Source: Prorocentrum cordatum (Eukaryota > Sar > Dinophyceae > Prorocentrales > Prorocentraceae). Taken from it: DNA of 64,000 bases. Positions 38,296 to 48,855 of the stretch are shown piece by piece. The stretch lies in NCBI GenBank assembly GCA_963575745.1, contig CAUYUJ010015284.1, positions 92,501-156,500 on the forward strand. The letters are read 5' to 3'. The notes beneath the pieces were generated by a model. The model was not told where the DNA came from. It did no database searches and saw nothing but the letters and a program-made list of their open reading frames with translations. The translations under genes were made by a program, and so were the position numbers. The first letter of the stretch is position 1. The number at the start of each line of letters is the position of its first letter.

Positions 38296-41225
38296 TCGTC
38301 GGTGTCGCCCCGCACCTATGGCGTGAGGACGCACGCGGCGCCTCAGACCATCGTGCATGCGCCCGGCGCGTTGGTACCACGGCCAGACTAAGATGCTCTG
38401 CGCGACGTAGGTCTGATCTGACGCAGGGTTCCACCGACGCACACACAGATGTATCTCCACAAGCACACACTCACAAACACACACACACACAAAAACATCA
38501 CACGTAGGGTCCAACAGATCGGCTTCTGCACTCATGGTCTCTCACACGGTGTAACACGAATCGACTAGTTGTTTGGATTCCACGCGCTGGAGTCAGTACG
38601 ATTCCAAAGTAGGGGGATGCTTTTTTGGTCAGGGCGAAGAAGAGGAAGGCCAGGGTGGAGCACTGGGAGGAGATGAGAGAAGGGGGATGCGGATGAGATT
38701 CCTAAGGTCCCCGGACGCCTGGTGTCTGACAAATTACCTTCGAATCCCGAGAAGGAGGATACGGAGAAAGGAGGAGCAATAGGGAAAGACCCTTTTCATC
38801 AGTCTCGCCCTCAGTGCATCGGTGCTTGGCACCCTTCTCCCCCTGCTCCAAGCCCCCTTCTTCTCCCAGGAGTGGGACGTGGAGGAGGAGGAGAAGGAGG
38901 AATAGGATGAAGGAGAAAGACTTGTTCATCAGGCTCAGAACTCCATTCATCGCCGGTTGGCGCTTTCCTCTTCCCCCCTTTCCCCTCTCGTCCTCCACCT
39001 ACCCCAGAGGAGGAGGAGGACGAGGGGGAGGATGAGGACGAAGGGAACGGAGAGGGTGAGGAGAGAGGAAGAGGTAGTGGAAAAGGTAGTCGTGGAGGAG
39101 GAGGTGGAGGAGGAGGTGGAGGATGAGCAAGAGGTGGCGGAGGAGGAGGAGGGCAAGGTGGAGGAGGAAGAAGGCAAGGAGGTGGAGGTGAAAACGGTGG
39201 AGAGGCCATGGCCCCTCACCCTTTGTGCGGCGGCACCACGACCACGGGGCGATCTCGACCTTTGGGTCGGGGATGGCCTCAAAGGTGCTGGGGCCAGGCG
39301 CCGGACCGGTGGCGCAGGCCCAAGGGGACGCCATGCTCGCTTCGACGCCCGTTCCCCAAGCAAGAAACACTGGAGGCAGACAATGGCCGAAAGCAAGAAC
39401 TATGGCGTCGCCGAGGCTGTCATCGTACTGCTGTGTCCACTCCCCCCTCTCCCCTTCAAAATTGCGCTGGAAAAAATGGCGTTCAGATGATGCTTGTCTT
39501 TGGTGAGTCTGATTTGTTCTGCTGTCAGAAAGTGTCTCTTGCTTCCAGTAATAACTTGCACCCGGCGGCTTCTCGAAGGACGTGTTTGTTCCATCTTGGC
39601 ATTCTTTTTCGACCTCGGCATCTGCGGAGGCTGGCTTCTGGGTCCCTGGGCCATCGAATCTGGATCTGGGAAGCTTCCACGGGGGGAGGCAGCGACCTTC
39701 TCGGAGGTCCGCGGACTGAAAAGATCACGTCGCTGGACGTCTGAGTCTCCTCCCTCCGCATGGGTCCTCGGTTTGTGGCTCTCGGGCATCCACCTCCTCG
39801 CCATGCCTGGGCGCAGCTCGAAGGACGGGCCGGCACGGGCCCGCGGATAGGAGATTCAGGGCAGCCTTTTGTGAGCGGATTTAGCTATGGCAAATGGTAT
39901 GATGTTTTGTGTTGCATTGTTGGCCTTTCTGGGATCTCCACGGGCTCCGGGACTATCAAAAATCAGCTCAAAAGCGGACCTTGCACGAGATCCAGGACCC
40001 GTTTCCCGCAGGACCCCAGTTACCCTCAGAACACGTATTCTTGGTGGCTCGAGCAGTTCGCGAGGGCGGTAAGCCTACAGTCTTTGATGTCGAGAGCCCG
40101 CTTTTGAGCCTTCGGGCCGTCAGATAGAAGTCAAGATGGAACGCCAGCCCTGAGGACAGACAGGGTGAGTGGTCGGTGTCTGGAGTCAGTTTTGTTCATC
40201 CTCCCGGCGTAACGTGCGTCACCAGGGGTGAAATGGGGAGTGGGGGGGGATGCACTTGGTGACGTAAGTTTTTGCGCCCGCGGGTTTTGGCATTGGTGCA
40301 GGATTGCTAAGACTGCTAGGAATCCCAGACCCCGCCCGCATCGAACGATACGTCCTCTGGGTGGGGAGGGTGGGCAGTGGCGGGCAAGGTGACGGAAGTC
40401 ACGCCGAATATTTTCTCCTGAAGAAGACGCGACCTTGGGAGCCGACGATTCGAAAAGATCGAGTCGTCCGAGGTACGTTTCCTCCTGCCCTTGATCTCTT
40501 GCTCTGTCTGCCTGGCTCCTCCGACTCCTTGCCACAGCCTGATCCTCATCCTGCTCCTCCCGCCGCAGGAGGACGAGGGGAAGTTCTGGTGGAGGATCGG
40601 AGGAAGAGGAGAAGGAGGAGGAAGAGGAGGAGGAGGAGGAGGAGGAGGAGGAGGTAGAAGGCCTCGGAGGAGGAGGAGGATGGAAACTGGCAAGCATGGA
40701 GGAGGTGAAGGAGGAGACGGTTGTGTTTGGAGAGGCCAGTGTGGCGGGGAGATCATTCCAGGAGAGATCATTCCTTCTCCAAGAGAACGGGGAGAGATCA
40801 TTCCTTCTCCTCATCCACCTCCCCCTGCCGTCCTGTGGTCCCAGCCATCGGCCTCCTGTTCCTATCCTCCTGCCTCCCGTCTGACGCCCCGTCATTTGTC
40901 CCCCGCATCCTCGCCCTCCTCATCCTTCTCACTCTCAACTTCCTCCTCCGTTTCCTTTTCCTCCGTCCGCAACATGTTCGCCGTATGTGTTGGAATTCTT
41001 GGCAAGATTGATTGGCAGGCGCGGTTGCTCGCCCCCCTCGGGCCAGCGTGATGCAACATGCGACCACTCATAGTTTGTCGTTGCCGCTCATCTCCCGTTC
41101 CCTGCTCGCTGATCGCCTTCGCCCTCCACCTCTCCCTCCTCGTCCTCCCTCTCGTCTCCTCCTCTCCTGATCGTGTTCATCGCGTCTCCCCCTCCCTCGC
41201 CCACCCCCCCTCCCCTCTCCCACGC
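38296..41225. other. Unassigned; GGA-rich blocks
   Basis: A short CA run at 38460-38500, GAGGAGGAGG tracts at 39005-39200 and 40590-40690, and mixed DNA between. Frames are Glu/Arg or Pro/Ser-rich by-products. No host gene is recognised, though an upstream exon of the membrane-protein gene could hide here. Confidence 0.4.
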
Positions 41226-41227
41226 AG

Positions 41228-41320
41228 GCGCAGGGACAGGTTGTCGTCTGCATAGCGGTGACGGCGCTGCTTCGACAGGTTGGTCTAACCATGTACAGGA
41301 GCCAAGAGTTGGAATACATC
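41228..41320 (+). CDS. Candidate upstream exon of the membrane-protein gene
   Basis: Exactly 31 codons between a strong acceptor (long CT tract ending CCCACGCAG at 41227) and a GT donor at 41321. The peptide starts AQGQVVVCIAVTALLRQVGL and ends SQELEYI, with one hydrophobic stretch. Its link to the exons at 42.9-44.3 kb is inferred from strand, proximity and hydrophobicity. Nearby frames at 41568-41963 (AFNVWWWLYGGEFCMG) may contain another exon, but I could not fix its ends. Confidence 0.35.
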
Positions 41321-42869
41321 GTGATCTGGGGATCAGCTTGATTAGACGAAGCAGCATGGTTCAGGGCTAGTTGGGGAATGCAAACCTCCAGGAAGGTAGA
41401 TAACCAGCTGCGTCATTCGGCGAAATCTGCTCACTCACATTCTTGTTACGTCAGAACTGCACCAGCGCAAAGCTATGCGATTATGGCCGCTTCCTTCCAT
41501 CTCCCCCCGCTTCGAACTATTAACATATTGTGTCGTCGGAGATGCTTGAGAGCCAACCGTTGCTATTTTGCGTTTGGGTAGCCCTGTGGATGTACTTCAG
41601 CTGTCAGTTGCAGGAAGACGCTGGCACCCTACCCAGGCGTTCAATGTCTGGTGGTGGTTATACGGTGGGGAGTTCTGTATGGGCAAGAGGGGTAGATGCC
41701 CCCATGGCTCTATGGAGGAGGCACGGAAGGGACAAATAGTCACCAAAAGTGTCCACGAGGTGGAGGAGGGAGGAGTTCTCCGGCTGCTCTTCCTCCTCCT
41801 CCTCCTCTCGAACTGCCTTGGCACTGAGAGGTTATCCTGCCCGGTGTTGATTGACTTTGCATCCTGTGTTGCGATGCGTAGGTCGCTGCCGCGGCGTCCT
41901 GGCGGTAGAGTCATGGTCCGACTCCTGGGCTTGTCAGTTGCGGCCAAAGAGTCGAAACCATGAGGTTCCTGGTCATTACCCACTGTTCATTTCTAACCCT
42001 TCTAAAGTTCTTGATTTTTTGGGGGCCAAGATCCTTTCATTTCTAATTGTTCTATCCTGGGCCTCTTCCTGGCCATTAGGGGGCCAGGAGCAATTAGAAA
42101 CGAGCAAACTTAGAAATGAGCACGATTAGACATGAACGACGGTACTCGGTTTCCACACGACAGATGGCGAGGAAAGGGAATCGAGTTGTGCGCAAGTTGG
42201 GGCTTCTTGGGGTCTCTGGGGGCGCTCGCGCGGCCACGGCTAGACTCGCTCTCAAGTGATCGCCAAAGCGAACGCTGGAACAGATCTCGCAAGGCCAAGG
42301 GAACAAGATTTTGCGACACGGACAAATTCGGAAACTGGAGCATATACATACATTACAAGTGGCGGGCTGTTTTCCAATCCCATGTTTTTTTAGGGTCGGG
42401 GACGACATCGGGGTTGTTCCCCGCTTTCCCGGGGAAATTACGAAAAAAACGTATACACCTTGATCCCGTATACACCAGGATCCGCTTTCCTGTGCGAGTT
42501 TCAGTGCGGGGCCAGAAAATGCGTCGGTGTATAGAGTTCGGCTTCTTACAAATGGTGTCGCATGATTTTGGCCACTTCCAGAGTGCTGAGTCCACTTCGG
42601 GGCCGAGGGCCGCTAAACCAATTCCGGAGGAACAGGCGGTCCCAGGGTAGGGGTCGAGCGTTCCAGTGAGAAACAATCCGGGTCGTCGAAAGTCTGGGAT
42701 TGTACGATGTGTTTGTATTTATGTGTTGGCTTGGTTAGTTCCAGGACAAGACTTTAAGACATGCCCTTGTTCTTCCCTGGTCCCCAGTTCCCGAAGATGG
42801 GTCACGCAGCCTTGCAAGTGCTAACCAACACCCCTTTCTTGACACGATTCCCTTTTCATACACATCGAG

Positions 42870-43315
42870 GTGCACTACGATTCTATCTTCTACAGCTGGG
42901 CAGAATCGCAAACTGCCTCCTGCCTCGCCCTCTGGTGCCTAGGCTGTCCCTCCCATTATTGGACATTCCTCTGCCAGGGGGTCTGTGTTCTATGTACCAG
43001 CCTCTCCCCCATGTTATTTGTATCTCATTTGCGTCCTCTGAGGAGGGCGAGGGAAAGGAGCGTGATGAAGAGCGTCTACGAAACGATGCTCACGGGATTG
43101 CCGTGGTTCTTGAGAGTGCCCATGGTAGTGGTGTTGCCAGCCTACCTGGAGGCCATATACGATTGGGTGGGATGGAGCCCACATTCTGTCAATTTGGGCC
43201 AGGCTTCCCTTGCACTGTTTCTGAACCTTCTCATGTTTGCATGCGTGTACTGTACTCTCGTGTACCTCGGATCACTCGTGAGGGAGCTCCATGACGCCAC
43301 CCAGCCAGATGCAAG
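42870..43315 (+). CDS. Polytopic membrane protein, internal exon
   Basis: An open frame bounded on the left by an in-frame stop (42840) and a pyrimidine-rich acceptor ending CATCGAG at 42869, and on the right by a donor AAG|GTGTAC at 43316. Coding phase fits a 158-nt intron to the next exon. It encodes about 148 residues with hydrophobic segments at QTASCLALWCLGCPSHYWTF / FLCQGVCVLCTSLSPMLFV, then a basic stretch (RPLRRARERSVMKSVYE), then WFLRVPMVVVLPAYLEAIY and ASLALFLNLLMFACVYCTLV. The positive cluster between segments fits a cytosolic loop. The family is not recognised; a channel or transporter role would be a guess. Splice boundaries are predicted, not proven. Confidence 0.65.
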
Positions 43316-43473
43316 GTGTACAAGATACTCGTTGCACCCACACATTTAGTTTCCCCACCTGCTCCCCTTCACCCGTCGACGCCAACGATTGTGAAAGGAA
43401 GGGAGTGGCGGGGGATTGGGCTGGGGGTCGCAACGGGTGTCTTCAAAAGGTGGTCGACATTCTTTCTTCAGAG
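43316..43473 (+). other. Predicted intron, 158 nt
   Basis: GTGTAC donor and TCTTTCTTCAGAG acceptor (AG at 43472-43473). The length restores the frame between the flanking exons. The downstream frame is also open through much of it (from 43316), so an alternative acceptor or retained sequence is possible. Confidence 0.5.
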
Positions 43474-44296
43474 TGGCTACTTGGCCTTCATGTCGGGGTC
43501 TGGGAAGTGCATGCATTATGCACTGCGCATCTTGGTCATGTCCTTGGCTGGCCCTGTTGACAAGCACGCTAACGCTTGGGTTTGGAGGAAGCAAGGGCGG
43601 GCTGTGAGCCTGTCTATCTTAACTCAGACGGCTTTATGTTGGTGCCTGTTGTCGTCCACGCTGCCGAACCAAATGGAAAGCCCTCTTCTCCAGAATCACC
43701 CGTGGGAGCAAATTAACCTGACATGCCAGCAGTACGTAGTCGTCTATTCTTGGGCCTTTGCCGTTGTGAATGCTGGATGGGATTTGTTGTATTTGTACGT
43801 AGGCGGGGTCTACACCTCTTATTCTGTAGGGTTTTGTCTTTTCTGCTTGTGGTTGCTGGCCTGCTTGGCGTTTTCCTGCGCACTGGCAGCCACCACGCCA
43901 GACAGGAGTTTCTATAACATGGGCCAGGGAAACGTAAAGAAGGCCGCGGCATGTTTGATGAACTACTGGCTCGTGGATTTCACCACTTGGTGGGCACAGG
44001 CGCAGATCATGACCAGCCTGGACACGGGGGCGGAGGACCTTGGTAAGGAGGGGGCTCTGACAGTGACCTCCTGGCCGATCATCGGGGTCAATTTCGGCGT
44101 GGTGCTGATAGCGCTGTTCGTCTGCGGCGGGGTCCACGCCTGCAACCACGACGCCCTGCTACACAAGGCTGCCTTCGGCGGCGGGCACCGGCAGAAGATT
44201 TTCGGCACCATCTCCAAGTACAATTGGCTGAGAGTTGACGATAGCGACGACAGCACTGAGGAGGAAGAGTCTGGAGATGGGGACGAAAGCTCTTAG
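43474..44296 (+). CDS. Polytopic membrane protein, C-terminal exon
   Basis: Last exon, ending at TAG 44294-44296. It encodes about 274 residues that look like a genuine protein: GYLAFMSGSGKCMHYALRIL, membrane segments around SLSILTQTALCWCLLSSTL, VVVYSWAFAVVNAGWDLLYL, SVGFCLFCLWLLACLAFSCA and GVNFGVVLIALFVCGGVHAC, a polar loop NYWLVDFTTWWAQAQIMTSL, and an acidic tail (DDSDDSTEEEESGDGDESS). With the preceding exon there are about eight membrane segments; the polar acidic tail is probably cytosolic. Codon use is balanced and free of repeats, unlike most frames in this window, which supports it being functional. I do not recognise the family. Confidence 0.8.
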
Positions 44297-44321
44297 GGGC
44301 GCTTGAAGGGTATCTAGTTGC

Positions 44322-44394
44322 CTCTATGGTGACAGCATGGGTGACGCGTCGCACCTGCCGGGGAGGTCATAAGGCCAAATGTGTCGCCATAGAG
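44322..44394 (+). promoter_or_regulatory. 3'-UTR stem-loop of the membrane-protein gene
   Basis: CTCTATGGTGACA (44322-44334) pairs with TGTCGCCATAGAG (44382-44394), 12 Watson-Crick pairs plus one G.T, with a smaller GGTGACG/CGTCGCACC pairing inside. It begins 26 nt after the stop codon. A role in 3'-end processing or stability is an inference. Confidence 0.5.
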
Positions 44395-44555
44395 TGACTT
44401 GCTGCATTGCCACGACCAGCGTACGCAGGACATTGCGCCAGGGGCATGCCCAGTGAAACGAATTCGTCTTTATATTTGACAGCAGTAGTGTCTGTTCGCC
44501 AGGAGTGTTGCAAGACCGAGTTGATCTCCCGTCCGTGAGGTCTCACGGCCTCTAA

Positions 44556-44945
44556 CATGATTCACGCGTTCTCTCTCTCTCTCTCTCTCGCCCTCTCTTT
44601 CTGTCTTGTCCTCGTTCTGGCTTCCCTTGCCTTGAACTGAAGCGGACATGATCCACCTGCGAGTAATTACTCGCGAGATGCATTCACGTATGGTGCAAGG
44701 GGGTGGAATCAAAGTGGAAGTGTGGTCTGCGAGTGTGTGAGGAGACGCTGTCGCTGGAGGGGGAAGGGCTTGCCGAAGTCCAGTGCGAGACGTACCACGC
44801 CTCTTGCAATGTAATTGGTCGTGCTCCATTTTGAGAGTCGCAAGAGACCTTATTCCGAACAGCAAGCCGCATAGGCGTTTCAAACTGCGTGCGATCCACT
44901 GGCGAGTTCATTCTCAGCGCAGTCGTGCGGTAACCACGCGCGCGC
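44556..44945. other. (CT)n tract and unassigned DNA
   Basis: A CT run at 44567-44590 followed by a TTTCTGTCTTGTCCTCGTTC stretch that faintly resembles the hairpin motif's right half. No gene is recognised. Confidence 0.45.
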
Positions 44946-44948
44946 GTA

Positions 44949-45275
44949 AACACACACACACACACACTCATAAACACACACGCACACATAGAACACGCCC
45001 CCCACACACACACACACACACACGCACACACACACACACTGTTTGCGTCGGCGGCTAGGTCGAGTCACTGCGTTGGCGAGAGAAGCGTGGTGTGGCAAAG
45101 GAAGCTCACACACGCACACACACACACACACACGCACACACACGCACACACACACACACGCACATCCACACACAGAACATGCAGACCCACACGCACACGC
45201 ACACACGTACAGAACATGCAGACTCACGCACACACACATATATATAGATGTGTATATATACATATATATATAGAC
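44949..45275. repeat. (CA)n microsatellite block
   Basis: ACACACAC runs with CGCACA interruptions in two blocks (44949-45040 and 45107-45240), then a short TATATA run. Cys/Val and Thr/His frames come from the repeat. Confidence 0.95.
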
Positions 45276-46030
45276 GCACATGTGTTTTGGCGGTAGCGGC
45301 CCCGCGCGCGGCGACGAGGCGTTGTAAGTCGAGCAGCGGGGCGGACGCGCGCGGCCAGGCCCTCAAGCGGGATCACTTTGGATCACCGCGGTAGCTGCCA
45401 TCGCAGCTACAGTGCACAGCCATCAGCCATCCTGGCATGGATGGCAGGGAGGGATGGCCCTGCCCAGCTCGGGACGTCCCACGCGGAGCCGCGGCGCGAG
45501 AAGCGAGGCAGGTCAGCCAACCGGGCGTGGTGGGAGGCGGCCGCGTAGGCGGACGGCTCGCCAGGTGGTGCAGGCGAGTGAGGAGGACAGAGACATACAC
45601 TTTTTTTGATTCGCCGGTCGAGAGCGCACCTCTTCCGGTCGAACCTAAGCGGGCCGCGCGAAGCTTGAATTGACAAAGAGGGGGGAGAGAAGGAGAGGCC
45701 TCACGTCAAAGCCAGGAGGACGCAAATTCTCGGGAACAGGCGGTGCCGAAGACGATGTGCTTGCAAAGGAAGAGGACAGAGACACACACACACACTCGCT
45801 TTCCTCCGCTGGCGACGTGACACCATTGTCGCAAACGTATCCGTGGGGCACAGCCAAGCTGTTTCCACCTAACACTGCAGATGAAAGGCAAGCGGTGAGT
45901 CTTGCCCGCCTCTTGCAGGGACTGCTGAGCCCTCCAGTGGAAGAGCCGAGCTCGACACACTCTTGGGCGTCGCGGCCTCGCGAGCAGCGTCGAGGCGGAG
46001 AAGGTCGATCACAGCAGAGCTCGACACACA
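45276..46030. other. Unassigned; weak coding look at 45790-45960
   Basis: The plus-strand frame 45670-46083 has one protein-like stretch (GDVTPLSQTYPWGTAKLFPP, QAVSLARLLQGLLSPPVEE) followed by repeat sequence. No start, splice sites or domain can be assigned. Confidence 0.3.
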
Positions 46031-46530
46031 CAGCCTGTCGGACTTGTGGGAATCTTTCGGGTCGTGGACGCGTGGACGCGTGAATTGCTTACGTGCGACT
46101 GAGATGTGCTCTCCAACCGCACCATGGGATTCAACATTGGGGTCATGCTCAAAGGGGCAGTGCTGAAACAGCAGGAAAGCGCGAGAGGCAGACGAGGTGG
46201 AAGAAATGCAAGCAAGACCAGGCGAGTGCACGGGCCGCACCCAGCGAACCGGGAAAGAGTGGGCAGAGCACCGGCGGCACACAGCCTGTCGGACTTGTGG
46301 GAATCTTTCGGGTCGTGGACGCGTGAATTGCTTACGTGCGACTGAGATGTGCTCTCCAACCGCACCATGCATGGGATTCAACATTGGGGTCATGCTCAAA
46401 GGGGCAGTGCTGAAACAGCAGGAAAGCGCGAGAGGCAGACGAGGTGGAAGAAATGCAAGCAAGACCAGGCGAGTGCACGCGCCGCACCCAGCGAACCGGG
46501 AAAGAGTGGGCAGAGCACCGGCGGGCGAGC
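46031..46530. repeat. Two-copy tandem duplication, 251 bp
   Basis: CAGCCTGTCGGACTTGTGGG starts at 46031 and again at 46282. The copies are nearly identical; copy 1 has an extra ACGCGTGG, copy 2 an extra CATG in ACCATGCATGGG. A frame on the minus strand runs across both (SPGLACISSTSSASRAFLLF repeated). Confidence 0.9.
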
Positions 46531-47955
46531 GACTCGACAATCGGCACGACCGAAATGGGTAAGGAAAGAATGGGGACGAAGACCAACAGCAGTCCCTGCC
46601 GATTTGAGCTGAATTCGCTGTCTATGTCGCTGTGGGCGTTGACCACTTGAAAAACATCCTTGCCCGCCCAACAGTGGCCGCTGTCGGTTTGGGGCAACAT
46701 TTGCTGATGGGCATTGTGTGCATTTTTGTTCGTACCCACTGCGGACGTGCCAAGACGAGCAGCGCATTGGGGCTGCCGCACCGCCTACGACCGCAGGATG
46801 GACGACTCTCGGAAGCCACAGAGGAGGGGCAGGGCCGGCGTGTGGAGAGGCAGAGCGTCCGAGAGCAAGCGGACGCCGCACGAGCAAGCCGACCAGGGGC
46901 GTGCCGTGCGGGTCGGAGGGCCAGAGCAGTGAGGCAGGCTGGAGCCTGCGACTCGGCCAAGGCAAAGCGACGGGCCCAGCGAGCACGGCGGCGCATGGAA
47001 GTGAGCGGCCCGCAGCGCCTCCACCGCACGCAACAGCCCACGGGTGACCCCGTCTGCGGGATGCTGGGCCGCGACGCGCTGTCGCGATATGGGGTCTGCG
47101 TGTCCGCCCCCCCGCGCGGGGGAGAGGTGCCACAGTACGAAGCGCCAGCGCGAGGACCAGGGCCGCGGATGATGAGATGGGGAGGGGGCCGTCAGCCGCT
47201 GCGGTCAAAGACCAGGCTCGGCGGCACTGCGCGTACAGTGAGTACGGTACTCTTGCATACTTCGGGCCTTCTGGATGTGAGGGACGTCGGTAGCAAGATC
47301 ACGACGATGTTTCGGCCAGAGTTGATGCCCAGGTCGTCTGCCTTGGCCCGGCATGGGGACTGGCCACACCTGGCAGCCTCCAGGGAGCTTTTGGGGCGTG
47401 AGCGAGAGGAGTGCCTCGTCCGCCCTGGCTGATCCGGAAACAGGATTGAGCCGGGCCAGTTCCAGACAGCCAGGCCCACCGCCACCAGTGCTCAGCAGCA
47501 GCATCGCCAGTGACACCTACCGAGGTTCCTTTCTGCTGCCCTGGCCGTGCCTCCGACCTCCACGTCCTCAGGCGGGGAGGCCGTCCTGTTTTCGATTCCG
47601 TCAGCCATCCGCCGCGGCCCTCCGCGCCCGTGCCTCGGGTGACGCAGGCGCCCTCCTGGTCTTGAACCGAACCTGCTCCGGTCGGCAGAGGCTGCGAGAG
47701 GGGCCGCTTCCCCGCGCCCAGGATCCCCGGGGCCCCGCGGTTGTCTATCTTCTGCCGGCGGTGCCCCCGTCCCGAAGGGTCGGGCGGAGCCCCGCCGACA
47801 CTCGCAACCGCCGTATCCGCCGCCGAAACCTGGCTCCGTCCCCTAAGCAAACGATTGAGGCGCATGTCTTCGCGGAGTTGCGGGGGGCACCAGTTTTAAT
47901 GCTGTCTAGCACCGCGGTCGGCGGCGCCAGCCTGCCCGATCCCGCGCGGTCTCCG
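46531..47955. other. Unassigned GC-rich stretch
   Basis: Overlapping frames on both strands without recognisable domains, RNA genes or arrays. Confidence 0.4.
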
Positions 47956-47959
47956 CCTG

Positions 47960-48400
47960 CGTTGTGTGCCCGAGGCCTCTGGGATGCTTGGTGCGATCCT
48001 TTGGAAAGCCTCTCGGGGGCGTCTGGCGCAATACATTCATGGAAAAGGCTCCCGAGACTCCGTGGCTTTCCCCCCGATTGGATTCGTTTGGGGACGGTTT
48101 TGAGTGCCTCTGGGGTCGTATTGGAACATTATTGGGCCGTCATTGGGCTTTCTCGGGGCTTTCTTGAGCAGTACCGGGGCGATCGTGAAGGCCTCTGTGG
48201 CCGCCCGCATTGGTGTCGGAAGCCCGAAAGGGCGAGAACGAGACCATCATTCAACAACATCGGGAAAATAAGGATTCTCGTGGGGTCCTCTAGGGGCGTC
48301 TCGGGGGCCTTGTGGGACGTCTTGCTGCCTCTAGGGCTGTTTCGGAGCCCTCTGAGTGAGTCTTGGAGCCTTTTTGCGACCTCAGGAATTCGTCTTAGGT
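47960..48400. repeat. Relative of the 33.4-34.6 kb higher-order repeat
   Basis: GGAAAGCCTCTCGGGGGCGT-type words and, at about 48212, the block TCGGAAGCCCGAAAGGGCGA followed by an AACAACATCGGG tail, matching the blocks at 33721, 34053 and 34389. Confidence 0.65.
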
Positions 48401-48569
48401 TTCCCTGCCTTTCTGGGAAAAGGGACACGATGAGCCCATAGAGTCCTGAGACAAAGCCGGAATTTGGGCTCTGGGCCCCTTGCGGAGCTGGCAGAATATT
48501 CATTGCAAAGAACTCGAAGGGACCCGAGGACGCTCCACTCAGTGTCTGGCGACTCGGCAGCAGGTGTTT

Positions 48570-48607
48570 CCCAGCCCTCCTGTGCTGTTGGGTCCTCGTT
48601 TTGAAGA
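48570..48607 (+). repeat. Hairpin motif copy 6
   Basis: CCCAGC pairs with GTTGGG (one G.T), then TCCTCGTTTTGAAGATG, then CCCCGCGCCCCTCCTCC and a 50-bp CTCC tract, then the CAT microsatellite. Confidence 0.8.
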
Positions 48608-48708
48608 TGCATTGCCCCGCGCCCCTCCTCCCCCTCCTTCCTCCTCCTCCTCCGCCTTCTCCTCTTCCCGTGACTGATCGTCATCGTCATTGCCACCACC
48701 ATTATCAT

Positions 48709-48855
<147 letters not shown>

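Noticed and set aside
43316-43473. Treating the frame open from 43316 as the real start of the last exon protein
   Set aside because: It begins with GTG in low-complexity Pro/Ser sequence, whereas a donor, a pyrimidine-rich acceptor and matching phase favour an intron.
45107-45280. Cys-rich minus-strand frames (VCVCVCV)
   Set aside because: They are translations of a CA microsatellite.
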